This document shows positions 32,367 through 41,461 of a DNA stretch of 45,065 nt, in pieces; the stretch's first letter is position 1; the number at the start of each line of letters is the position of its first letter. The notes under the pieces were generated by a model, which was not told the origin of the DNA, searched no databases, and saw only the letters and a list, made by a program, of their open reading frames with translations. A program made the translations under genes and the position numbers. Origin of the DNA: Nitrospira sp. SB0677_bin_15. Lineage in GTDB: Bacteria > Nitrospirota > Nitrospiria > Nitrospirales > UBA8639. The stretch covers positions 1-45,065 of the forward strand of contig VYFB01000042.1 in assembly GCA_009842645.1 (NCBI GenBank), written 5' to 3'.

Positions 32367-33620
32367 CTACGCCCCCTCACCCTGCCCTCTCCCTATTTCC
32401 CGCTTAATGCAGGAAATGGGAGAGGGTTCTGGAAGGGTCTGATGCACGGGCAGGTCAATATGAAACGTCGTGCCCTGGCCGGGTTCGCTGTCCACCGTGA
32501 TGGAGCCCTGATGCTCCTCGATAATGCCGTGGACAACCGTGAGTCCCAACCCTGTCCCTTCTCCCACTTCTTTGGTGGAAAAAAATGGCGTGAAGAGTTT
32601 CGGAATGTGGTCGGATGGAATACCGCATCCCGTATCGGCAACCGACAGACGCACGTGATCGTTGCGACAACGAAGGCTGAGCGACAGGACCCCTCCCTCG
32701 GACATTGCCTGGATGGCATTGACGATTAGATTCAAGAGGACTTGCCCCACGTGATCCCGGTCGGCAAAAATTTTCGGACAGTTCGACTCCAGGTCCACCT
32801 CAAGCCGGATCCTTCGCTTTTCCAGCCGTTCCTGAATCACGTCCACGATATCCTGCACCACCAGCGACGTGGCGAGCGGATGGCGCTCAATGGGTCGCTG
32901 CCTGGCAAAACTCAGCAACTGATTCATAATCTTCGTAATGCGCTCGACTTGGGCCACAATGGTGGTAAGTCCTTTCTTGGTCGATTCATCCGAAGTCTTT
33001 CGCATCAAGTACTCAGCCCGTCCGAGAATCACGTTCATGGGCGTTCCGATCTCGTGAGCCATGCCGGCGGCCAGGGTGCCCAATTCAGCCAATCGTTCGG
33101 TCTGCCGGAGTTGGCTTTCCAATTTCTTCCGTTCCGTGATATCCCGCAGGATCACGGTGAACAATCGTTGTTCGCCTTTCTTGAATTGAGAAATCGAAGC
33201 CTCAATGGGAAATTCTTCGCCATTGAACCGCAGTCCGGATACCGCCCCCAAGGCGCCCATGCGCCGATTGGTCACGTGGGTTTCCCCAAAATTCTTCACG
33301 TGTTGACGATGCCCGACCCGAAACCGCTCCGGAAGAAACCTGTCGACCGGTTTCCCCATGGCGTCCTTAGCTGAACACCCGAACATGGTTTCCGCAGCCG
33401 CGTTGAATTGCACGACGCGTTGTTCATCGTTAATGGTGATGATGGCATCCATGGCCGACTGAATGATGCCGGCCAGTTGACGTTCAACGATTTGCAACCC
33501 TTTTGAGGTCCGCCGGGAGAGTGTTTCATGAGATCGAAGTTCGGCGAGTTCGCGTCGAAGGGTTTCGATTTCTTTGACAAGTTGAACTTCGGAGGGGGGA
33601 GGCGCCATGCCATGCTCCAA
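32367..33620 (-). CDS. PAS-domain sensor histidine kinase (NtrB type)
   Basis: Protein of 417 residues without membrane segments, so a cytoplasmic sensor. A coiled-coil start (about 8-45) leads to a PAS domain (AIITINDEQRVVQFNAAAET ... LRDITERKKLE, about 58-178). The kinase core follows: H-box LAAGMAHEIGTPMN (about 195-208), N-box NLIVNAIQAM, G1 VADTGCGIPSD, F-box LFTPFFSTK and G2 GEGTGLGLTVVHG. The last 20 or so codons (EPSPISCIKREIGRGQGEG) are read from the 59-bp dispersed repeat at 32372-32430, so the natural C-terminus was replaced by the repeat. The core domain ends before it. The gene starts 9 bases after the response-regulator stop. Confidence 0.93.
   Translation of the reverse strand: MEHGMAPPPSEVQLVKEIETLRRELAELRSHETLSRRTSKGLQIVERQLAGIIQSAMDAIITINDEQRVVQFNAAAETMFGCSAKDAMGKPVDRFLPERFRVGHRQHVKNFGETHVTNRRMGALGAVSGLRFNGEEFPIEASISQFKKGEQRLFTVILRDITERKKLESQLRQTERLAELGTLAAGMAHEIGTPMNVILGRAEYLMRKTSDESTKKGLTTIVAQVERITKIMNQLLSFARQRPIERHPLATSLVVQDIVDVIQERLEKRRIRLEVDLESNCPKIFADRDHVGQVLLNLIVNAIQAMSEGGVLSLSLRCRNDHVRLSVADTGCGIPSDHIPKLFTPFFSTKEVGEGTGLGLTVVHGIIEEHQGSITVDSEPGQGTTFHIDLPVHQTLPEPSPISCIKREIGRGQGEGA
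32372..32430. repeat. Perfect 59-bp direct repeat, copy 2 (inside kinase 3' end)
   Basis: Identical to 27126-27184. It supplies the final codons of the histidine kinase gene. With the other copy it brackets the whole multicopper oxidase gene and its promoter. Confidence 0.9.
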
Positions 33621-33629
33621 ATGGATTCC

Positions 33630-35000
33630 TCAGGTAGCCGATCGATCCATTTCTCCCAATTTCCTGTAGAGGGTCTTGCGGTCGATTTTCAAGATCTGCG
33701 CCGCTTGCAGTTTGTTGCCTTGCGTCTTTTCCAAAATCCTTTTGATGTACTCGCGTTCGACTTCTTCCATCGACAACGACCGTTCGATCCCCTCCTCGAT
33801 CAACCGCCCTTCTCCGTTTGCCTCGCGAATCGTGGCGGGCAACGCCTCCACTGTCACGGTATCTCCCGGGGTCAAGGTCACGGCGCGCTCGATCACGTTT
33901 TCCAATTCCCGCACGTTGCCGGGCCAATGGTAATCGATCAACAACCCGAGTGCCGATTCGGTGATTCCCGCAGGCGGCTTGCCCATTGCGCTCGCCATCT
34001 TGTGCAACAACATGTTGCACAGCAGTGGAACGTCTTCCTTGCGTTCACGCAAGGGGGGAAGCCGGATTTCAATGACGTTCAGCCGGTAATACAAATCTTC
34101 CCGAAACCGTTTGGCCGCCACTTCCTCCGCCAACACCAAATTCGTGGCCGCGATGATCCGCACGTTGACGGGAACGGATTGCGTCGCGCCCACCCGGCGA
34201 ATTTCCCGTTCCTGGACGGCCCGCAACAATTTCGCTTGCAGCAGCATCGGCATTTCACTGATCTCATCCAAAAACAACGTGCCCTTCTGCGCCTCTTCGA
34301 ATAATCCACGTTTATCCGACCTGGCGTCTGTAAAGGCCCCTTTCACGTGCCCGAACAATTCGCTTTCCAGAAGCTGTTCGGGAATCGCCGCACAATTCAC
34401 CGGAATAAACGGCGCCTCCTTGCGGCTGCTGTTGAAATGAATGGCCTTGGCCACCAGTTCCTTGCCCGTTCCGCTTTCGCCGGTAATGAGAATATTCGCC
34501 TGGGAGTCGGCCACGCGACGAATGAGGTCAAACACTTCCCGCATGGGTTTGCTTTTCCCGAAAATCTGATCAAAGGAGTACTCCCGATTGACCTGTTTTC
34601 GGAGGTGTGCCACTTCCCGGCGAAGAGACGCCTCACGGAGAGCTTTCTCAACCGTCACCAACAGATCATCCGTCTTGATGGGTTTCGTCAGATAATCGAA
34701 GGCTCCCCGTTTCATCGCATCGACGGCCGACTCGACGGTGCCGAACGCCGTCATCATGATGGTGTTACAGGCGGGATGACGTTGGACCAACTTGTGCAGG
34801 AGCTCGACTCCATCTATTCCCTTCATCCGGAGGTCCGTCAGGACGACGAGATATTCGTCACTCTCCAGGTGATCAAGGGCTTCCCGTCCTTCTTTCGCCA
34901 CGCCGACGTGATAGCCGTGATCTTCCAATATATCTTTGAGAAGATCCCGCATCTCCTGATCGTCATCAACGATGAGAATGGAATTGGTATGAGCTGCCAT
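33630..35000 (-). CDS. Sigma-54-dependent response regulator (NtrC family)
   Basis: Protein of 456 residues. The receiver domain (ILIVDDDQEMRDLL, phosphoacceptor in VVLTDLRMKGIDG at about D56, MMTAFG, KP in YLTKPIK) is followed by the AAA+ activator domain (Walker A GESGTGKELVAKA, Walker B GTLFLDEISEMP) and a FIS-type helix-turn-helix (GNKLQAAQILKIDRKTLYRK). The sigma-54 contact loop reads GAFTDA instead of GAFTGA, a known natural variation whose effect here is unknown. It pairs with the kinase 9 bases downstream. The likely target is the -24/-12 promoter at 32179-32194. The ATG at 35000 follows AGGTGG. Confidence 0.95.
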   Translation of the reverse strand: MAAHTNSILIVDDDQEMRDLLKDILEDHGYHVGVAKEGREALDHLESDEYLVVLTDLRMKGIDGVELLHKLVQRHPACNTIMMTAFGTVESAVDAMKRGAFDYLTKPIKTDDLLVTVEKALREASLRREVAHLRKQVNREYSFDQIFGKSKPMREVFDLIRRVADSQANILITGESGTGKELVAKAIHFNSSRKEAPFIPVNCAAIPEQLLESELFGHVKGAFTDARSDKRGLFEEAQKGTLFLDEISEMPMLLQAKLLRAVQEREIRRVGATQSVPVNVRIIAATNLVLAEEVAAKRFREDLYYRLNVIEIRLPPLRERKEDVPLLCNMLLHKMASAMGKPPAGITESALGLLIDYHWPGNVRELENVIERAVTLTPGDTVTVEALPATIREANGEGRLIEEGIERSLSMEEVEREYIKRILEKTQGNKLQAAQILKIDRKTLYRKLGEMDRSAT

Positions 35001-35036
35001 CAGCCACCTGCGTTAATTGTGAAATTGCTATTTTAC

Positions 35037-35042
35037 ATTATA
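35037..35042 (-). promoter_or_regulatory. Possible -10 element before the response regulator
   Basis: A TATAAT on the minus strand lies 37 bases before the ATG, in the 105-base gap after metH, in an AT-rich stretch. The -35 region is poor. Confidence 0.3.
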
Positions 35043-35105
35043 TGTGGATATTTGGGACAGGAAAGGAGAAATCCTGTTGAGGTCGGCAGGTGCTGCGTAG
35101 ACTTC

Positions 35106-38100
35106 TTACAGCAGGTTCGGGGAGAGCCAGCGTTCTACGTCGGCCACGTCCATTTGTTTGCGCGTGGCGTAGTCCTTGACCTGATCGTGGTCGATCTTCC
35201 CCACGGCGAAGTATTTGGCTTGGGGATGGGCGAAGTACCAGCCGCTGACCGACGCGGCCGGAAGCATGGCGAACGTTTCGGTCAGGTGAATGCCGGTACA
35301 CGCTTCAACCTCCAGCAAGTCGAACAGGATTTGCTTTTCAGTGTGATCCGGGCACGCGGGGTAGCCCGGAGCCGGACGGATTCCGCGATAACGCTCCCGG
35401 ATGAGATCCTCAGTCGACAGGTTTTCTTCTTTACCGTACCCCCAGCTTTTGCGGACCTCCCGGTGCAACCATTCGGCAAACGCCTCAGCCAACCTGTCGG
35501 CCAAGGCTTTCGCCATGATGGCATTGTAATCGTCATGGTCTTGTTCGAATCGCCCGCACAGGGCGTCAAGCCCGATTCCCGTGGTCACCGCAAACCCGCC
35601 CAGGTAATCCGGAAGCCCGGTCGATTTGGGCGCGATGAAGTCCGCCAACGCGTAATTGGCGTCGCCTTCCGGTTTTTCGAGTTGCTGGCGAAGCGTATGA
35701 AAGGTCGCCAGGATCTCCGAACGCGATTCGTCCTTATAAACTTCTATGTCGTCGCCTGCACTGTTGGCCGGAAACAATCCATACACGGCCTTGGCCGTGA
35801 GCAGCCGGTTGTCGAGAATTTCCTTGAGCAACCCCTGGGCGTCGTCAAACAGTTCTTTGGCCCTGGTTCCCACAACCGGATCTTCGAAAATCCTGGGGTA
35901 TTTCCCCTTCAGTTCCCACGTATGGAAAAAAGGCGACCAGTCGATCACCGACACCAGATCGCTTAACGGCTGATCGTCGATCACCCGTGTTCCCAGGAAA
36001 CCCGGCGTCGCCAGTTCCGACGTGCGCCAATCGATCTGGGTCCGCCGGTTCCGCGCTTCTTCCAGCGGCAACAATTTCTTCAGGGTCTTCTTGCCTTCAT
36101 ACGCCTCGCGCGACTGTTCTTGTTGCTGCCGGACCTTTTCCACGAACCCCGGCCTTTCATCCTTACTCAATAGTTGCCGGACGACGTTCACGGCCAACGA
36201 CGCATCCGTCACGTGTACGACGGGCTCGGGATAGCCCGGCGCGATCTTGACGGCCGTGTGGGCTTTGCTCGTGGTGGCGCCGCCGATCAGGAGCGGCACG
36301 TCAAATCCCTGGCGGGTCATTTCTGTCGCGTTGTATGCCATCTCCTCCAACGACGGGGTGATCAGGCCGCTCAGGCCGATCATATCGACCCGCTCTTCCT
36401 TGGCCTTTGCCAGAATTTTCTCACAGGGCACCATCACCCCGAGATCAATCACCTCGTAGTTGTTACACGCCAACACCACACCGACGATGTTTTTCCCGAT
36501 GTCGTGCACGTCGCCCTTGACCGTGGCGAGCAGCACCTTGCCCTGGGACGTACTCCCCGAGGCTTCCTTTTCCTGCTCCATGAAAGGCAGCAGGTACGCC
36601 ACGGCCTTCTTCATGACCCGCGCGCTCTTGACGACCTGCGGCAGGAACATTTTGCCGGCGCCGAAGAGTTCTCCCACGACGTTCATGCCGTCCATCAACG
36701 GCCCTTCGATGATCTTGAGCGGTTTGTCGTATTTCTGCCGGGCCTCTTCCACGTCTTCGTCGATAAACTCCACGATTCCCTTGACCAGCGCATGCGAGAG
36801 TCGCGCCTCTACCGTGCCTTCCCGCCAGGCATCGGCCTTGACGACTGCCTTGCCTTCCTGTTTTACGGTTTCGGCGAAGTCAACCAGCCGTTCGGTCGCG
36901 TCCGGTCGCCGGTTCAGCAGGACGTCCTCGACCAGTTCCAGCAGTTCCTTCGGGATTTCCTCATAGACTCCCAACTGCCCGGCGTTGACAATCGCCATGT
37001 CCAGCCCGGCGTTGATCGCGTGATACAGAAACGCCGCGTGCATGGCTTCACGCACGACGTTGTTTCCGCGAAACGAGAAGGAAATATTGCTCACGCCGCC
37101 GCTGGTCTTGCAGTGCGGCAACGTGGCCTTGATTTGCCGGACCGCCTCGATGAAATTGACCGCGTAGTCGTTGTGCTCTTCGATCCCCGTGGCGACCGTC
37201 AGGATATTCGGATCAAAAATAATGTCCTGCGGCGGGAACGCAACGTCTTCCGTCAGGATCCTGTACGCCCTCGTGCAAATTTCGACCTTCCGGTCGATGG
37301 TATCGGCCTGCCCCGCTTCATCGAACGCCATCACCACGACGGCCGCGCCGTACCGCTTGACCAGCCGGGCCTGTTCCTTGAATGTCTCCTCGCCTTCCTT
37401 GAGGCTGATGGAATTGACCACGCCCTTGCCCTGCACGCATTGCAGGCCGGCCTCGATTACCGACCACTTCGAGCTGTCGATCATGACCGGGACGCGGCAG
37501 ATGTCGGGCTCCGACGCGATGAGGTGCAGAAACCGCGCCATGGCGTTTTCAGAATCCAGCAGGGCTTCGTCCATGTTGACGTCGATCAGTTGCGCGCCTC
37601 CTTCCACCTGCTGCCGGGCCACGGCCAAGGCTTCTTCGAACTGATCTTCGCGAATCAACCGGGCGAATTTGGGCGAGCCCGTGACGTTCGTCCGCTCTCC
37701 GACGTTCACGAAATTCAACTCGGGCCGGATCGTCAGCGGTTCCAACCCGCTCAACCGCGTGGCGTGATCGGGGTCCACCACCACATGCGGCGGCAGATCA
37801 TGTACCGCTTGGGCAATCGCGGCAATGTGCTCCGGCGTGCTGCCGCAGCATCCGCCCACGATGTTCAACCACCCGTTCCCGGCAAACTCCCGCAAGTCCT
37901 CGGCCATCAACTCCGGTGTTTCGTCGAACCCTCCGAAGGCGTTCGGCAGTCCCGCATTGGGATGACAACTGATGTACACTGGGGCCAATTTCGAGAGTTC
38001 CTCGATATAGGGACGCATTTGCTTGGCCCCCAAGGCACAGTTGATCCCCACGCTGAAAGGATCGGCATCGGCGACGGAATGCCAAAAGGCTTCAATCGTC

Positions 38101-38810
38101 TGTCCGGAAAGTGTTCGTCCGCTTTGATCGGTGATGGTCACGGACACCATGACCGGAATGGATAGCCCTTGCTCCTGGCGATATTGGTCAATGGCAAAAA
38201 ACGCGGCTTTCGCATTGAGTGTATCGAAGATCGTTTCCACGAGCAGCAAGTCGCTTCCGCCCTCCACCAAGCCTCGCACTTGTTCGACGTATGCTTGCCG
38301 CAACTGGTCAAACGTCACTGCGCGAAACGCCGGGTTGTTCACGTCCGGCGACATGGACGCCGTCCGGTTCGTGGGGCCCAACACGCCGGCCACGAATCTG
38401 GGGCGCGAAGGATCTTTTTGCATCACCGCATCTGCCGCCTTCCGCGCCACCGTGGCCCCCGCCACGTTCAACTCATACGCCAGATGCTCCATTTGATAAT
38501 CGGCCATCGAGATCGCCGTAGAGTTGAACGTATTCGTTTCGATCACGTCCGCGCCGGCTTCCAGGTATTCCCTGTGGAGCGAGCCGATCAGTTCCGGTTG
38601 GGTCAGCACCAACAAGTCGTTGTTACCTTTGAGGTCACAGGAATGCGCGGCAAACCGTTCCCCGCGAAAGTCCGCCTCCACCAGGTTCTGCTTCTGGATC
38701 ATCGTGCCCATGGCGCCATCCAACACGATGATTCGCCGGTGAAGCCGGTCTGTCAGTTCCTCAATGCGGGCTGTCGGATTCATTGCGAGAATCTCATTCT
38801 CAGGCTTCAT
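35106..38810 (-). CDS. metH: Cobalamin-dependent methionine synthase
   Basis: Protein of 1234 residues, full length for MetH. Modules in order: homocysteine domain ([15 protein letters not shown]; zinc cysteines in GINCALGAK and [11 protein letters not shown]), the pterin/5-methyltetrahydrofolate domain (about 355-615; [17 protein letters not shown]), the cap and B12 domain with the cobalt-binding [11 protein letters not shown] motif (about 765-775), and the C-terminal AdoMet activation domain ([18 protein letters not shown]). It converts homocysteine to methionine with methyltetrahydrofolate in the cytoplasm. A second ATG 27 bases inside is a possible start. No cobalamin or SAM riboswitch was recognised upstream, where a family A repeat lies. 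Confidence 0.97.
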   Translation of the reverse strand: MKPENEILAMNPTARIEELTDRLHRRIIVLDGAMGTMIQKQNLVEADFRGERFAAHSCDLKGNNDLLVLTQPELIGSLHREYLEAGADVIETNTFNSTAISMADYQMEHLAYELNVAGATVARKAADAVMQKDPSRPRFVAGVLGPTNRTASMSPDVNNPAFRAVTFDQLRQAYVEQVRGLVEGGSDLLLVETIFDTLNAKAAFFAIDQYRQEQGLSIPVMVSVTITDQSGRTLSGQTIEAFWHSVADADPFSVGINCALGAKQMRPYIEELSKLAPVYISCHPNAGLPNAFGGFDETPELMAEDLREFAGNGWLNIVGGCCGSTPEHIAAIAQAVHDLPPHVVVDPDHATRLSGLEPLTIRPELNFVNVGERTNVTGSPKFARLIREDQFEEALAVARQQVEGGAQLIDVNMDEALLDSENAMARFLHLIASEPDICRVPVMIDSSKWSVIEAGLQCVQGKGVVNSISLKEGEETFKEQARLVKRYGAAVVVMAFDEAGQADTIDRKVEICTRAYRILTEDVAFPPQDIIFDPNILTVATGIEEHNDYAVNFIEAVRQIKATLPHCKTSGGVSNISFSFRGNNVVREAMHAAFLYHAINAGLDMAIVNAGQLGVYEEIPKELLELVEDVLLNRRPDATERLVDFAETVKQEGKAVVKADAWREGTVEARLSHALVKGIVEFIDEDVEEARQKYDKPLKIIEGPLMDGMNVVGELFGAGKMFLPQVVKSARVMKKAVAYLLPFMEQEKEASGSTSQGKVLLATVKGDVHDIGKNIVGVVLACNNYEVIDLGVMVPCEKILAKAKEERVDMIGLSGLITPSLEEMAYNATEMTRQGFDVPLLIGGATTSKAHTAVKIAPGYPEPVVHVTDASLAVNVVRQLLSKDERPGFVEKVRQQQEQSREAYEGKKTLKKLLPLEEARNRRTQIDWRTSELATPGFLGTRVIDDQPLSDLVSVIDWSPFFHTWELKGKYPRIFEDPVVGTRAKELFDDAQGLLKEILDNRLLTAKAVYGLFPANSAGDDIEVYKDESRSEILATFHTLRQQLEKPEGDANYALADFIAPKSTGLPDYLGGFAVTTGIGLDALCGRFEQDHDDYNAIMAKALADRLAEAFAEWLHREVRKSWGYGKEENLSTEDLIRERYRGIRPAPGYPACPDHTEKQILFDLLEVEACTGIHLTETFAMLPAASVSGWYFAHPQAKYFAVGKIDHDQVKDYATRKQMDVADVERWLSPNLL

Positions 38811-38821
38811 GAACTCTGTGT

Positions 38822-38951
38822 TGTCGGGTTACGCCTGCCTTGAGCGTTCTTCGACTCCGCCCCTATGGGGCTACGCTCAGAACCGACGGTCCCCCCTTCC
38901 GTTCGTCCTGAGCGTAGCGTAGCGAAGTCGAAGGAAGCGTAGTCGAAGGGC
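38822..38951. repeat. Dispersed palindromic repeat, family A, copy 3
   Basis: Starts with GTCGGGTTACGCCTGCCTTG, as does copy 2, and includes CTTCGACTCCGCCCCTA, as does copy 1. Lies immediately upstream of metH. The rest of the gap to 39175 holds a C-run, a CCCCCTCAAGGGGGG palindrome and no recognisable gene. Confidence 0.75.
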
Positions 38952-39175
38952 TAACCCGACCTGCCTCGGCCTACATCCAGCGTTGCGATGTTCTGGAAAA
39001 GCAGTGACTATACTGAACCTCGTCTCTCTCGGTCAAAAATCCCCCCCCCCACCGGCTCGCCTGCGGGCTGCGCCCTTGGCTCTCCGACTCCCCCTCAAGG
39101 GGGGAGTGATGGGTCCCCCCTCTGCTTGACTCAACATCAGGCCACGGTTAGGATGAAATGGATTGAGGCTGATTC

Positions 39176-39961
39176 ATGCAAAACACCTGTTTACGGCAAT
39201 TCCCCCTGTTTTTGCTTTTGACCGTCAGTTTAACGGTTGCGCTTCCCACTGCCTCCCTTCAGGCCAAACCTTTTTTTGAGGACGGGTTTCTTGGGCTCAC
39301 GCAACAGGAGGTTCATGTCAAGCTGGGCATACCTCACGCCATCCGCTCGAGAAAATCCGCCCTTCGTGTTTTCAGCTATTATTCACCCAAGGACTGGAAA
39401 AAATACTTCAGCAAGCTCGTGTCTCCTCAGAACGGCGAGGACGTGTATACCTACTCGCGCGACGGGGTTCAGGTCCGCTATTCGTTTGTCTATAAACCGG
39501 ATTTCCGCGAAGCCGTGGATTTTCCGACGCTCCACGTCAAACGGGTTGAAGTCGAATTCACGCCCAGTGTCCCCTTGAAGACCGTTCCGTCGTTAGTCGG
39601 TGAATTCAACCCGACGGCCAGCCCGGATGACCCGGCGTTTCGCTCGAACCTGTGGGTTTTGTTGTTCAAGGGGCCTCCGTCGAAAGACGCGGAACTCGTG
39701 GTCGAGCAATGGGATAAAGAGGATGGGGATTGGTCGCTGGCGTATCAATTATTTTCTTTGAACGGTCTTCCGAACTATTTGACCGTGGATTCCGCCATCG
39801 ACCGGCTGGAGTTTACCGTGCAGAGCCTGTCCCGAATTCATCAAATCGGCCGGCATACCCATGAACCCATGATGAACCCCTACTCCCCGGAATTTGCCCA
39901 ACGCCCCCCCGAACCGCCAAAGCCTAAGAAAACCATTCCGGTTCCGGTATACGCCGAATAG
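39176..39961 (+). CDS. Secreted protein of unknown function
   Basis: Protein of 261 residues. Residues 1-30 are a signal peptide (LFLLLTVSLTVALPTASLQA with a cut after QA). The mature start FFEDGFLGLTQQEVHVKLG resembles the start of SmpA/BamE-like domains, where a helix LTQQEVxxKLGxP leads to a small beta layer. The C-terminus is proline- and lysine-rich (RPPEPPKPKKTIPVPV). No cysteine lipobox is present. The rightward neighbour 40407-40823 carries a similar G-x-T-x-x-x-A/V motif. Confidence 0.7.
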   Translation: MQNTCLRQFPLFLLLTVSLTVALPTASLQAKPFFEDGFLGLTQQEVHVKLGIPHAIRSRKSALRVFSYYSPKDWKKYFSKLVSPQNGEDVYTYSRDGVQVRYSFVYKPDFREAVDFPTLHVKRVEVEFTPSVPLKTVPSLVGEFNPTASPDDPAFRSNLWVLLFKGPPSKDAELVVEQWDKEDGDWSLAYQLFSLNGLPNYLTVDSAIDRLEFTVQSLSRIHQIGRHTHEPMMNPYSPEFAQRPPEPPKPKKTIPVPVYAE

Positions 39962-39978
39962 GCATTTCCGAATCTCCG

Positions 39979-40353
39979 TTAGGTCCCTTGGTTGTTTTCT
40001 TCCAGTCGAAGATCATGCGCGTCCGTGAGCAGCATGTAGGCCTCACCCCACTGGTTGGGACTATCCAAGTTCCAAGGCTCCCGGACTTCCTCCGGTTTGA
40101 AACGCAATCCCCACGTGCCGCCATATACCACGTATGCCGCCCCGCGTCCGGATTCCTCAACGGGCTGCACCATGGCCTGGCATTCCGGACGGGCTTCATT
40201 ATCGGTCCATCCCACGACGTCGCACCACTCGCCCCGCGACGAGCGTTCGTAACTCTTCACTTGTCGCAGCCGCTGTGCGGGACCCAATTCCTTAAACCGT
40301 AGAAAGACGGACGTCTCGCAGTTGGGGTTCTGTTCCACCTCGATAAACATCAT
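39979..40353 (-). CDS. Hypothetical protein, 124 residues
   Basis: A soluble protein with no family I recognise. It begins MMFIEVEQNPNCETSVFLRF and has acidic and aromatic content typical of a real protein (YVVYGGTWGLRFKPEEVREP). The frame on the other strand reads as a shadow with unlikely composition. GGGAG lies a few bases upstream of the double ATG. It stands alone, convergent with 39176-39961. Confidence 0.6.
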   Translation of the reverse strand: MMFIEVEQNPNCETSVFLRFKELGPAQRLRQVKSYERSSRGEWCDVVGWTDNEARPECQAMVQPVEESGRGAAYVVYGGTWGLRFKPEEVREPWNLDSPNQWGEAYMLLTDAHDLRLEENNQGT

Positions 40354-40406
40354 CGCTCCCGTATTGACGGCATTTATTCACGGTTGCTAGACTGATTTCA
40401 CTGCCC

Positions 40407-40823
40407 ATGCAACCGCCAGAATCCCTCCCCACTTCCGTTGCTCCGGATACTCCCCACGACGAGGCGCTTCAGGACAACCCGTCGGAAGGACAGTCGATTT
40501 CCTTTCCGCGCCGGCGCTCCGTCCGGATCACCCTCTATGTTTTCCTGGGCGCCTTTGCCCTGTTCATGCTCGCCTGGGGGTTTCTGCCGGAATTCCTGGA
40601 CCCGACGTTCGAACGCCATATCGAGGCCAAGAACGTCATTGTGGGCATGACACGGGAACAAGCCATTGAGGCCTGGGGCTCGCCCTATCAGATGAACGTC
40701 ACGTATACCGACCGCGGCGTCCGCCGGGAAGAATGGGTCTACGAAGACTGGATCGAAGCGGGGTCCGTCAAGCACCGCTACCTGTATTTTGAAGAAGGCG
40801 TCCTGGTCGGGGGATGGAAATAA
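40407..40823 (+). CDS. Membrane protein with SmpA/OmlA-like domain
   Basis: Protein of 138 residues. A cytoplasmic proline-rich start, one membrane helix (ITLYVFLGAFALFMLAWGFL, about 41-60), then a periplasmic domain NVIVGMTREQAIEAWGSPYQ ... REEWVYEDW ... YLYFEEGVLVGGW. That is the pattern of SmpA/BamE-type small domains (G-M-T-x-x-x-A-x-x-x-x-G-x-P, then a beta sheet). Probably an envelope protein. The specific role is unknown. Confidence 0.7.
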   Translation: MQPPESLPTSVAPDTPHDEALQDNPSEGQSISFPRRRSVRITLYVFLGAFALFMLAWGFLPEFLDPTFERHIEAKNVIVGMTREQAIEAWGSPYQMNVTYTDRGVRREEWVYEDWIEAGSVKHRYLYFEEGVLVGGWK

Positions 40824-40884
40824 CCCTTTGTGCGCCCTCATTCCGGTTGCCGCTCCGTTCTCCCTTGACGTCCGCTTCTGTCTA

Positions 40885-41029
40885 GGGAACCTCTGATTTA
40901 TGGTGATAGCGGGATGCAGGGCAAGGCGTCCCGCAGCGAAACCCGAGGCTTATCAAGTGAGATAGGCGAGGGTTGAGCGAGGACACAACGCAGCCATGCG
41001 CCCGATAGCGCCTTAAATCAGAGGTTCCC
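40885..41029 (+). mobile_element. Complete MITE-like element (145 bp)
   Basis: Ends are a perfect 16-base inverted repeat (GGGAACCTCTGATTTA and its complement TAAATCAGAGGTTCCC), with weaker pairing further in. It is flanked by TA on both sides (40883-40884, 41030-41031), consistent with a TA target duplication or the central TA of an IS5-type YTAR site. There is no ORF inside, so it would need a transposase elsewhere. Partial copies end the window at both sides. Confidence 0.8.
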
Positions 41030-41319
41030 TAAGGGGTTTCCGTGATCTGAACCCGCCGTTCCCGTTCGTCGCCACCGCTGACCACGAGCACGCGCTTCCA
41101 CTCTCGAATTTGATAGACGGCCCAAGCATTGGGCTGTCCCTGGAAAAACGCTTGAGAATCCTCGCCCTTGGCACTCAGGTAGGTCGGCTCAGTAAATCCT
41201 TCATCCAGAACGTAGTCCATCAGACTTTCAGTTGTCATCCCTTTTCCCCGCAAGGCCACATGCGACAGAAAGGTCAGAATTTCATCAGGGTCCGCCAACG
41301 AGACCGGATCAAAAGCCAT
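41029..41319 (-). CDS. Hypothetical protein, 96 residues, 3' end at MITE junction
   Basis: Begins MAFDPVSLADPDEILTFLSH after a weak AAGG site (the frame is open to 41361). Compact soluble protein with no known domain. The sequence includes KGMTTESLMDYVLDEGFTEP and a C-terminal strand RVLVVSGGDERERRVQI. The TAG stop consists of the flanking TA plus the first G of the MITE at 40885-41029, so insertion may have removed the original end. Confidence 0.55.
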   Translation of the reverse strand: MAFDPVSLADPDEILTFLSHVALRGKGMTTESLMDYVLDEGFTEPTYLSAKGEDSQAFFQGQPNAWAVYQIREWKRVLVVSGGDERERRVQITETP

Positions 41320-41461
41320 GTTGTTTTTACCTTGGTTATGATATGCTGGCCAGAACGGCATTGTAGAGTGACAAAAACGGGAAACGCAAATAGTCGCGTC
41401 CCGGTAGAGGTGTTCTGCTCATATTCATATTCCACCTTCGCTTGATCATCTATCCCGCTCC

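Noticed and set aside
34347-35966. 539-codon open frame on the plus strand
   Set aside because: Spans the antisense of the response regulator and metH 3' end. No domain, and it crosses a real gene boundary.
36174-38165. 663-codon open frame on the plus strand
   Set aside because: Lies fully antisense to metH, has His/Arg/Asp-rich unstructured composition and no domain. It is a codon-bias shadow.
38811-39175. Cobalamin riboswitch upstream of metH
   Set aside because: No B12-box-like sequence seen. The stretch is a family A repeat plus a C-rich tract.
39988-40302. 104-codon frame on the plus strand
   Set aside because: Opposite to the 124-residue frame on the minus strand, whose composition and start context are better.
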